A stretch of 8,374 bases of DNA from JADLEX01 sp964586775 (GTDB lineage: Bacteria > Lernaellota > Lernaellaia > JACKCT01), in NCBI GenBank assembly GCA_964586775.1, contig CAZPJD010000063.1:1-8374 (forward strand), read 5' to 3'. The notes below the pieces were generated by a model, which was given only the letters and a program-made list of their open reading frames with translations, was not told the origin of the DNA and made no database searches. Below are positions 1 to 5,472 of this stretch, piece after piece. Each line of letters begins with the position of its first letter. The stretch's first letter is position 1. The position numbers and the translations under genes were made by a program.

Positions 1-809
1 CGGGCCGGATAATCGTATCCGCCGTCAGGTCCTTGGGGGTCGGTATCGGGGTCCGGACGACTTCCGTAGTAGTCCTCGTCATACCAATCCGTAACGAATT
101 CGATGACGTTGCCGTGGACATCGTAAAGGCCAAAAGCGTTCGGCTCTTTTTGTCCTACGGGTTGCGGGCTTTCCAATTCCCCGAGGTGATCGCTCGCCCA
201 TCCGTATTCGTCAACGCAGGTCTCTTCGCTACCGCACAGATAACGCGTGGTAATGCCCGCGCGCGCCGCATATTCCCATTCGGCCTCTGTCGGCAGTCGC
301 CCACCGACCGCTTCGCAAAAGGAGACCCCGTCACTAATATCGATGTACTTGACGGGACAGTTGTCGCAGGCGGTCTCCTCACTCGGATTCTCCCCCATGA
401 CAGAAAAATATTTAGCCTGGGTCGTTTCAGTGGCCGCCATCAAGAAATCTTGTGAGATGACGACCGTGCGGACCGGTTCCTCGGAATCTTCGCACCGGTG
501 GTCGTCAGGTGAGCACCCCATTTCAAACTCGCCAGCCGGAATCGTCACCCAGTCAATATCGACCGATGTGTCGTCGTCCGTCGCGTCGTCGTCCGCATCG
601 TCGTCGCCGGTGTCATCGTCGGCGGCATCGTCGTCGCCGTCGTCGTCATCGGCGGAATCGTCGTCGCCCGCCCCATCGTCGTCCGACGCGTCGTCATCGA
701 CGCCGTCGTCTCGCCCGCCGCTATCGCTCGACCCGCCGCCGCAGGACACCGCGAGCAAGAGTGCCACCATGGCAAAAAGCAACGTGAAAACCGAATCGGT
801 CATTCTCAT
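1..809 (-). CDS. FGE/SUMF1-domain lipoprotein with Asp-rich linker (C-terminus cut by window edge)
   Basis: The frame is open from an ATG at 809 to base 1, giving 269 residues without a stop; the C-terminus lies outside the window. Seen: a hydrophobic signal peptide with lipobox-like AVSC (Cys23), an Asp-rich linker (residues 34-80), then a formylglycine-generating-enzyme/sulfatase-modifying-factor fold. That fold starts at WVTIPAGEFEMGC and includes a CDNCPV segment, GRLPTEAEWEYAAR (170-183) and GNVIEF (233-238). These are standard FGE-sulfatase landmarks. The family includes true FGEs, which oxidise a sulfatase Cys to formylglycine, and many non-catalytic or differently acting members. The part that would carry the catalytic Cys pair (RGGSW-x-C region) is missing here, so activity cannot be judged. 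AGGAAG at 815-820 sits 5 nt before this ATG. A second ATG at 803 (MTDSVF) is possible. Likely anchored in the envelope by lipid. A terminator separates it from the upstream redoxin gene, so it probably has its own promoter. Confidence 0.9.
   Translation of the reverse strand, partial: MRMTDSVFTLLFAMVALLLAVSCGGGSSDSGGRDDGVDDDASDDDGAGDDDSADDDDGDDDAADDDTGDDDADDDATDDDTSVDIDWVTIPAGEFEMGCSPDDHRCEDSEEPVRTVVISQDFLMAATETTQAKYFSVMGENPSEETACDNCPVKYIDISDGVSFCEAVGGRLPTEAEWEYAARAGITTRYLCGSEETCVDEYGWASDHLGELESPQPVGQKEPNAFGLYDVHGNVIEFVTDWYDEDYYGSRPDPDTDPQGPDGGYDYPA
570..710 (-). repeat. Asp-rich linker-coding low-complexity repeat in the FGE-like lipoprotein
   Basis: This stretch encodes residues 34-80, mostly DDD blocks separated by one or two small residues (A, S, G, T). 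GAC and GAT codons alternate irregularly. The separators also vary, so it is not a pure trinucleotide microsatellite. It joins the lipidated Cys to the folded domain. Confidence 0.85.
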
Positions 810-864
810 GGACGCTTCCTAATCCGAACGCGGACCACAGCGAACGAGGAAAGTCAACCACCAG

Positions 865-894
865 AAGACATGCAAGTCCACGAAAAATTGTCAA
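865..894 (-). promoter_or_regulatory. Possible promoter for the FGE-like lipoprotein gene
   Basis: On the minus strand a perfect TTGACA (-35) occupies 894-889, about 80 nt before the start codon. The best -10 is weak (TGTCTT at 870-865, 18-nt spacer). Independent transcription is expected because a terminator ends the preceding gene. Confidence 0.3.
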
Positions 895-940
895 TGGGGC
901 CAGTCTGAGAGGTGATGCGAGGCGCGAAGGACGCCCACGT

Positions 941-986
941 GAAAACGACGGGCGGTCGCACCGCGGGGGCGACGCGACCGCCGTCG
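941..986 (-). terminator. Rho-independent terminator after the redoxin lipoprotein gene
   Basis: On the minus strand a 13-bp GC-rich stem (arms 974-986 and 946-959, one bulged base, 14-nt loop) is followed directly by TTTTC (945-941). It begins 20 nt past the stop codon of the redoxin gene. The T tract is short but position and orientation fit. Confidence 0.65.
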
Positions 987-1006
987 CGATGGGTACGCGC
1001 GCGGGA

Positions 1007-1777
1007 TCAAGTCCCGATGATGTTGTCGATGTGGTCGTAGAAGTCTTCGACGTAGTTGCTCTTGTAGCGGATCACGCCGTCTTCATCCATGACCCAGTAG
1101 AACGGAATGTAGCCGTTGCCCACCGGGCCGCCGACCGCCCAACCCGTATCGATGAGCACCGGGATCGTCAGGTCGTACTTGTTCACCCAACTGTCGATCT
1201 GCGTGTCGTTCGGGGTGAAGCCGCGATAGTTCTCGGCGATGAGTTGCGCCACCACCACGCCGCTTGCCGCGTAGGAATCGGCGAGGTCCTGCAGGTCCCC
1301 CGTGTCCATCTGGCAGGGCACGCACCACATGGCCGACGAATCGAGCATGACGATGCTTCCCGCGTGATCGTAGAGCGTCCACGGCAAACCGTTGTTGTCG
1401 GTCAGGGTAAAGTCGGGCATCTGGTCGCCGACGTCGTAGCCGATCTCGACCGAGTCGTCGTCGCCGGTGTCGTCATCGGCGGTGTCGTCGTCGGTGTCAT
1501 CGTCCGTCGTGTCGTCGTCGGCGTCGTCGTCCGCATCATCGTCGGAGTCATCGTCGGCGGTGTCGTCGTCCGTCGTATCGTCGTCGGCGGAGTCGTCGTC
1601 CGCCGCGTCGTCATCGGCGGCATCGTCGTCCGTCGTACCGTCGTCGTCGACCGCATCGTCGTCCGCCGTTCCGCCCGTGTCGTCGTCATCGTCGTCGTCG
1701 TCGTCGCCACCGCAGGCGAGCGTGCCCGAAAAAGCAAACACCGCCAGCACCATCAACGCCAGGAATCGCCATGTCAT
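1007..1777 (-). CDS. Thioredoxin-fold (TlpA/AhpC-type) lipoprotein with Asp-rich linker
   Basis: The 256-residue protein starts with a signal peptide ending in TLAC (Cys22, probable lipidation site), followed by an 84-residue Asp linker (25-108). The redoxin domain opens with VGDQMPDFTLTDNNG, typical of AhpC/TSA-TlpA proteins. It then has WCVPC (Cys152, Cys155), the CXXC redox site, and a cis-Pro candidate in YIPF (Pro225) before the strand VMDEDGVIRY. Family knowledge: such proteins are extracytoplasmic thiol-disulfide reductases or exchange proteins, as in cytochrome c maturation. The actual partner is unknown and no Dsb, Ccm or Ccs gene is adjacent. Start choice: GTG (1798) and ATGs (1786, 1783) lie upstream in frame. 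However, GGGGAGG at 1787-1793 is 9 nt before the ATG at 1777, and the signal peptide fits best from there. It has its own promoter and terminator, so it is likely monocistronic. The N-terminal start is less certain than the function. Confidence 0.92.
   Translation of the reverse strand: MTWRFLALMVLAVFAFSGTLACGGDDDDDDDDDTGGTADDDAVDDDGTTDDDAADDDAADDDSADDDTTDDDTADDDSDDDADDDADDDTTDDDTDDDTADDDTGDDDSVEIGYDVGDQMPDFTLTDNNGLPWTLYDHAGSIVMLDSSAMWCVPCQMDTGDLQDLADSYAASGVVVAQLIAENYRGFTPNDTQIDSWVNKYDLTIPVLIDTGWAVGGPVGNGYIPFYWVMDEDGVIRYKSNYVEDFYDHIDNIIGT
1454..1705 (-). repeat. Long Asp-rich linker-coding repeat in the redoxin lipoprotein
   Basis: It encodes residues 25-108: a run of nine Asp followed by fifteen DDD triplets spaced by A, T, S, G or V. 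About 54 of 84 residues are Asp. The mixed GAC/GAT use produces the GTCGTC/ATCGTC pattern on the plus strand, which is prone to slippage. It also creates long meaningless frames on the other strand. Confidence 0.9.
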
Positions 1778-1786
1778 GAACATCAT

Positions 1787-1793
1787 CCTCCCC
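1787..1793 (-). promoter_or_regulatory. Shine-Dalgarno deciding the redoxin start
   Basis: GGGGAGG on the minus strand lies 9 nt from ATG 1777 but touches ATG 1786 and is 3 nt from ATG 1783. It also lies inside the frame opened by GTG 1798, so it favours 1777. Confidence 0.6.
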
Positions 1794-1827
1794 GTCACGC
1801 GCGCATTTCGCGCCGTAAAACGTTAAA

Positions 1828-1856
1828 ATTCTAGGCCCGTACGAACCGGTACGCAA
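1828..1856 (-). promoter_or_regulatory. Sigma70-type promoter of the redoxin lipoprotein gene
   Basis: On the minus strand TTGCGT (1856-1851) is separated by 17 nt from TAGAAT (1833-1828), a five-of-six match to the -10 consensus in an AT-rich patch of otherwise GC-rich DNA. The predicted transcript starts about 45 nt before the ATG at 1777. Confidence 0.5.
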
Positions 1857-1867
1857 CCGCCGGTTCG
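1842..1867. promoter_or_regulatory. Inverted repeat overlapping the -35 box (candidate operator)
   Basis: CGAACCGG (1842-1849) and CCGGTTCG (1860-1867) form a perfect 8-bp dyad with a 10-nt spacer. The predicted -35 hexamer (1851-1856) lies inside that spacer and the left arm falls in the -35/-10 spacer. This placement suits a dimeric repressor. No regulator gene is in the window. Confidence 0.4.
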
Positions 1868-2052
1868 AATCGATCAAGGCGAGGACCGTTTTTCATAAAT
1901 TTGCGCTTCACGCCGCACGACAAAAATGCGTGCCGAAATGATCGTCGCAAGCCAAGGTCGCGTTTGGCGGGTGCTTGAAGCTCCCGCGGAAGTGTTTGAT
2001 CGGGCCGCCGATCCCGGCAACGCGAAGGCTCATTCGTCGTGAATTTGCAGAG
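1868..2052. other. Intergenic stretch without recognised gene
   Basis: Between the redoxin promoter and the REP-like repeats I see no convincing gene, RNA or terminator. The open frame running through it on the minus strand is a continuation of a shadow of the glycosyltransferase gene. Confidence 0.5.
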
Positions 2053-2119
2053 CAGTCACCGGCTTCCGAGAAAATAAATCCGTGACCCTCCCTCACGAAA
2101 AACCGGTGACTGTCCCTCA
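2053..2119 (-). repeat. REP-like repeat cluster (two 22-nt direct repeats plus inverted arm)
   Basis: Two direct repeats occupy 2098-2119 and 2074-2095, 2 nt apart, matching at 17 of 22 positions. Read on the minus strand each is TGAGGGA followed by a GTCAC core and a T-rich tail. A perfect 10-bp inverted repeat, CAGTCACCGG (2053-2062) with CCGGTGACTG (2103-2112), encloses them. The GGGACAGTCACC-type core resembles extragenic repeats I associate with REP-associated tyrosine transposases (IS200-like) in deltaproteobacterial genomes; this is recalled, not searched. No transposase gene is present, so it would be a non-autonomous copy. Confidence 0.55.
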
Positions 2120-3322
2120 TAAAGATTCGTAGAGGGCGAAGATCCGCGCCGCGCGGGCGTCGTCGGTGAAACGCTCGCGCACCAGGGCGAGGGCGTTTTC
2201 GGCGAGGGCGGCGCGCAGCGGGGCGCCCTCCAACATCCGGCTCATGGCGGCGGCAAGGGCGGGCGGGTCGCGCATCGGGACGACGAGACCCGTCGCGCCA
2301 TCGGCCACCAGTTCGGCGTTGCCCCCCACGTCGGTGGTGATGACGGGGACGGCGCACGCCATCGACTCGCGCAGCACGCCCGAGACGCCCTCCCCCGCGA
2401 AGGACGACACGACCGAGGCGTCCGCCGCCGCGAAAAGGCGCTCCACGTCCGACCGAAATCCCAGAAAACGCACCGCGTCGCCAAGCCCCAATTCCCGAGC
2501 CCGGGCCGACCACGCCGATGCGTCGCCCTTGCCCGCGAACAGGTGCACCGCGCCGGGGTGCGTGGTGGCCAGCCGCGCCGCCGCGTCGAGGTAGTCGCCG
2601 TGGCCCTTTTGACGCACCAGATTCGCAACCATCAAAAACACGAAGGCGTCCGGCGCGATGCCGAGCTCGCCCCGGACCTGGGCCCGCAGCTCCGGTCGCG
2701 GAACGAAGCGCGCGACATCGACGCCGCCGTAAACGACCGTGATCTTTTCCGGCCCCACGCCGCTTCGCGCCATCACGCGCTTCGAGTCCTCGCTCACCAC
2801 GATCACACGGTCGAGCCGGCGCAGGTTGTACTTGAAGCGGTTCGCGCCCAGCGGAAAATTCACGCCCCGCGTGTTGACGAGCGCGAATCGCGGCAGCCCC
2901 GCCGACGCGAGCAGCACCAGCGACAGGTCGCCGCCTTTGTGCGTGTGAACGAGATCGAATCGCCCGTCCCGCAGCAGGCGGCGCATCCGCGCGATTTCGG
3001 CCGGGTTGTACCAACGCGAGGGGCGCATTTCGTGCACGGGGATGCCGAGATCGGTGAGGCGATCGAGATGCCGCTCGGCGAGCGTGCCGGGCGCTCGGGC
3101 GAACACGCACTCCACGTGCGCCCCGGCCGCGCGGGCGGCGCGGGCCAGCAGGTAGAGCTGCATCGATCCGCCGGAGCCGATGCGGCCGTGGCTGGTGGTG
3201 AGCAGGATGCGTTTTCCGGCGATCGACAAGGGCGGCCTCGGAGCTGTGACCACGGCGAATGCGGGCGATTTCGCGAATCCGCCGCGAATGTTATCATCCG
3301 CCCCGCACGCTGTCGGGCGCAT
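2117..3322 (-). CDS. GT4-family glycosyltransferase
   Basis: A 401-residue protein with the GT-B architecture of glycosyltransferase family 4 (glycosyl transferase group 1). The N-terminal Rossmann half starts at KRILLTTSHGRIGSGGS (Gly-rich acceptor-side loop) and includes FDLVHTHKGG and RVIVVSEDSK. The C-terminal donor half includes a linker GVDVARFVP, LVRQKGH, RFLGFRSDVERLF and EGVSGVLRE, the E-x7-E motif (Glu311, Glu319). The fold uses a nucleotide-sugar donor to extend a polysaccharide, lipid-linked glycan or LPS-type acceptor; the substrate cannot be read from sequence. No membrane segment is evident, so it is probably cytoplasmic or membrane-peripheral. The start is uncertain: ATG 3322 has no clear ribosome site and adds about 35 residues before the first strand. 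TTG 3229 has CCGAGG 6 nt upstream and begins just before the fold. The stop codon lies inside a REP-like repeat. It is divergent from the operon at 3354. Confidence 0.9.
   Translation of the reverse strand: MRPTACGADDNIRGGFAKSPAFAVVTAPRPPLSIAGKRILLTTSHGRIGSGGSMQLYLLARAARAAGAHVECVFARAPGTLAERHLDRLTDLGIPVHEMRPSRWYNPAEIARMRRLLRDGRFDLVHTHKGGDLSLVLLASAGLPRFALVNTRGVNFPLGANRFKYNLRRLDRVIVVSEDSKRVMARSGVGPEKITVVYGGVDVARFVPRPELRAQVRGELGIAPDAFVFLMVANLVRQKGHGDYLDAAARLATTHPGAVHLFAGKGDASAWSARARELGLGDAVRFLGFRSDVERLFAAADASVVSSFAGEGVSGVLRESMACAVPVITTDVGGNAELVADGATGLVVPMRDPPALAAAMSRMLEGAPLRAALAENALALVRERFTDDARAARIFALYESL
3236..3241 (-). promoter_or_regulatory. Shine-Dalgarno supporting an internal TTG start of the glycosyltransferase
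   Basis: CCGAGG on the minus strand lies 6 nt upstream of TTG at 3229. Using that start would widen the divergent intergenic space from 31 to 124 bp, leaving room for promoters. Confidence 0.35.
3292..3297 (+). promoter_or_regulatory. Possible -10 element for the FGE-like/EEP operon
   Basis: TATCAT, five of six to the -10 consensus, lies 57 nt before the GTG start in very GC-rich DNA. The -35 region 17 nt upstream (TTTCGC) is poor. Confidence 0.3.
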
Positions 3323-3353
3323 TTTCTAGCGCCCGTTCCGGGGGAAAGCAATC

Positions 3354-4250
3354 GTGATCCGCGCCCGTTTCGTCCGCCGTTTCGGCCTCGTCGCGATGCT
3401 GTGCGTCGCGGCGGCGTTCGTAGCGTGCGGCGGCGACGACGACGACGAGACGCGCTTCGGCGATGCGGACGACGACGCGGCGGATGACGACTTCGTCCCG
3501 AGCCCGAGCGAGGATCTCGACATCGCCGAGGTTCGTTTTCTGGTGCGCCCCGAGGGGATGAAGCTGATTCCCGAGGGCCTCGGCGGTTATGGCTGCGACC
3601 CGGAATTCGACGATGGCTGCAAGGGCGCCGACGCGCCGATCGGCGTGGTGAGCCTTGGCATGTATTGGATCGACGAGCGCGAGACGAGCGTCGAAAAATA
3701 CGCCGCGTGCGCGCAGGCGGGCACCTGCCGCGCGACGGACGAACTGCCGGGACCCGTCTCGGCGAACACAAAAGACCCCATGACCTTCGCGACCGCGGAC
3801 GACGCGGCGGATTACTGCGCGTTCGCCGGCGGGCGGCTGCCGAGCGACGCCGAATGGGAGCGCGCCGCGCGCGGGGTCGAGGGACTGCGTTACCCGTGGG
3901 GCGACGCGTGGTGCGACACGTGCTGCAACTGGTGCGACGCGGGTGCATGCGACGGCAGCGTGGACGGCTTCGCCGCGCTCGCGCCGGTGACGGAGTTTGC
4001 CGGCGGCGCGAGCCCCTACGGTGTCTATCAGCTCGCGGGCAACGTGTGGGAATGGACGATCGGCCCCGACGCCGAGGGCGTCACGCGCACGTGGCTGCGC
4101 GGCGGCGGATACGATTTGATGGAAGGCGTGGGCGACGAGTCGAGTCCCGCCGACCAATACCGCGCCACGCGGCGAATTCCAGCGCCCGACGAACCGGTCG
4201 GCGGCCCGATGTTCGGATTCCGCTGCGCCGCGGACCCGGTGTACGAATGA
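3354..4250 (+). CDS. FGE/SUMF1-fold lipoprotein lacking the catalytic cysteines
   Basis: The 298-residue protein starts at GTG 3354, with a GGGGGAAA Shine-Dalgarno about 6-8 nt upstream. A signal peptide ends in FVAC (Cys25, probable lipidation), then a short Asp linker (28-46). The FGE-sulfatase fold follows: MYWIDERETSVEKYAAC, GRLPSDAEWERAAR (160-173), YPWGDAW (180-186), GNVWEW (229-234), the terminal RGGGYDL (249-255) and FGFRC (287-291). In true aerobic FGE the strand after RGGS carries the catalytic Cys pair. Here the equivalent segment is RGGGYDLMEG with no Cys, so formylglycine formation by that mechanism is not expected. A structural, binding or different enzymatic role is more likely. 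An unusual Cys cluster (187, 190, 191, 194, 199) could form disulfides or bind metal. Its stop overlaps the start of the EEP gene (ATGA), implying coupled translation and perhaps a shared function at the cell envelope. Confidence 0.9.
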   Translation: MIRARFVRRFGLVAMLCVAAAFVACGGDDDDETRFGDADDDAADDDFVPSPSEDLDIAEVRFLVRPEGMKLIPEGLGGYGCDPEFDDGCKGADAPIGVVSLGMYWIDERETSVEKYAACAQAGTCRATDELPGPVSANTKDPMTFATADDAADYCAFAGGRLPSDAEWERAARGVEGLRYPWGDAWCDTCCNWCDAGACDGSVDGFAALAPVTEFAGGASPYGVYQLAGNVWEWTIGPDAEGVTRTWLRGGGYDLMEGVGDESSPADQYRATRRIPAPDEPVGGPMFGFRCAADPVYE

Positions 4251-5374
4251 CGCCGCGCACGATCCTTCGCGCCGCCGTCGCCGCGGCGCTGGTCCTGCTC
4301 ATGATTTCCTGCTCATCCCCTCGGCGAGGAAACGACATGCCCGCAAAACGCGATTCGCTGCGCGTCATCACCTACAACGTCTGGCACGGCCTGAACCCGA
4401 CCAGCATGCTAAAGTTCGGCGAATTCGAGTCGCCCGCCGAGCGCGAGCGGCGGTTGCAGCTCTTTTTGGCGCAGGCCCGCGAGGCGGACGCCGACATCCT
4501 GTTGTTGCAGGAGGTCAACCCCGCCCCGGCGCTCACCAAACGCATCGCGCGCGAACTCGACATGGACGCCGCGTGGGTCTTCGACAACACGGGCATCAAG
4601 ATCGCGGGCTTCGGCGTGCCGACCAACCTTTTTTCGGGGCTCGCGATTCTGGCGAAGCGCGACTTGGGTCTTGTGGATCTGGGCGTGCGGCAGCTTTCGG
4701 GATCGCTCTGGTACGCTTCGCGCGCGCTGTGCTTCCAGACCTCCGAGGTGCGCACGGCGGGCGCGGCCACGGTGCGTGTGAACGATCGCGAGATCCTGCT
4801 CGTCGTCACGCACCTGCACCACGGTCCCGAGATCACGACCGAGATCCGCGACGCGATCGAGGGTCTCGCCCGCGCGGGCAAGATCCCCGCGACGCGCCCC
4901 GCCGAGATCTTCGCGACGATGGCGGGATCGGACGAGCGCCGTCGCGACGAGCTGCGGGCGGCGACCGCGTGGATGGCCGAACTGGGTTTCGCGCGCGGGC
5001 CGGTGATCTTCGCGGGGGACTTCAACGCATCGCCCGAGTCGGAAGAGCTGGCGGGGCTGCGTCGCGAGCATCGGTTCACGTCGGTCACGAACGACGACGA
5101 CCCCGCCTCGCTCCTCATGACCTGGGATTACGCGAACAACCCCAACACGCACACCCTCAAGACCTTCAAGCCGGTCTATGAATTCGAGACGGTGGTGAAC
5201 GACGTGCTCCAGCCGATTCTGGAGCAGGAGATCCGCCGCCTCGATTACATCTTCCTGCGCGACGCGGCGGACTGGGCCGAGGTGCGTCGCGCCGATCTTT
5301 TCGGCACGCGCGTCGAGGACGGCCGTCCGGCATCCGACCACTTCGGCGTCGTCGCGGATATTGGATTGCGTTAG
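4247..5374 (+). CDS. Endonuclease/exonuclease/phosphatase (EEP) family lipoprotein
   Basis: The 375-residue protein starts at ATG 4247, overlapping the previous stop by ATGA. The signal peptide ends in MISC (Cys22) followed by Ser-Ser, so it is probably an envelope lipoprotein. All EEP (DNase I-like) landmarks are present in order: YNVWHG (Asn44), LLLQEVN (Glu89, metal ligand), VVTHLHHG (His189), AGDFNASPES (Asp258, Asn260), RRLDYIFLR and ASDHFGVVADI (Asp364, catalytic His365). The fold hydrolyses phosphodiesters with Mg2+. Members include nucleases, inositol-polyphosphate phosphatases and sphingomyelinases. The presence of a signal peptide argues for an extracytoplasmic substrate such as DNA, phospholipid head groups or nucleotides. 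The sequence does not tell which. An upstream in-frame extension runs back to 3665 but is antisense-free shadow coding through the FGE-like gene and lacks the signal peptide at its N-terminus, so it is rejected. It converges on the large minus-strand gene 98 bp away. Confidence 0.92.
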   Translation: MTPRTILRAAVAAALVLLMISCSSPRRGNDMPAKRDSLRVITYNVWHGLNPTSMLKFGEFESPAERERRLQLFLAQAREADADILLLQEVNPAPALTKRIARELDMDAAWVFDNTGIKIAGFGVPTNLFSGLAILAKRDLGLVDLGVRQLSGSLWYASRALCFQTSEVRTAGAATVRVNDREILLVVTHLHHGPEITTEIRDAIEGLARAGKIPATRPAEIFATMAGSDERRRDELRAATAWMAELGFARGPVIFAGDFNASPESEELAGLRREHRFTSVTNDDDPASLLMTWDYANNPNTHTLKTFKPVYEFETVVNDVLQPILEQEIRRLDYIFLRDAADWAEVRRADLFGTRVEDGRPASDHFGVVADIGLR

Positions 5375-5389
5375 CCGTCGCGCGGGATT

Positions 5390-5437
5390 TGCTACGTCTC
5401 GTTTACGGCACTTCCGCCGCGCCGTTCTCGCGTAGCA
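5390..5437. repeat. Nested inverted repeat between convergent genes
   Basis: TGCTACG (5390-5396) pairs with CGTAGCA (5431-5437), and inside it ACGGC (5405-5409) pairs with GCCGT (5421-5425). It lies between two convergent stop codons, where a two-way terminator is expected. There is no T tract on either side, so it is only a hairpin candidate. Confidence 0.3.
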
Positions 5438-5472
5438 GACACCACGATCCGTGGGCGGTGACGGGCCGTCGG

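Noticed and set aside
560..720. Tandem repeat resembling a CRISPR or satellite array
   Set aside because: The periodicity is codon-based Asp coding with irregular spacing; there are no unique spacers of constant length.
247..822. Ser-rich plus-strand frame (SSSxSS)
   Set aside because: It is the reverse of the Asp-rich linker; the real protein is on the minus strand with FGE motifs.
989..1834. Val-rich plus-strand frame through the Asp linker
   Set aside because: It is the reverse reading of GAC/GAT repeats, giving V/I strings. The minus frame has a lipobox and a WCVPC redoxin site.
1908..3110. 400-codon Arg/Ala-rich minus-strand frame
   Set aside because: It overlaps the glycosyltransferase in another frame on the same strand, has shadow composition and no motif. 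The glycosyltransferase frame has complete GT4 signatures.
2543..3487. 314-codon plus-strand frame opposite the glycosyltransferase
   Set aside because: Arg-rich shadow that crosses into the start of the FGE-like gene; no family signal.
3665..4246. Upstream extension of the EEP frame
   Set aside because: Out-of-frame shadow of the FGE-like gene. The signal peptide at 4247 marks the true start.
5460..5470. GACGGGCCGTC palindrome just after the large gene's stop
   Set aside because: The two arms leave only one base for a loop, so no RNA hairpin can form, and no T tract follows.
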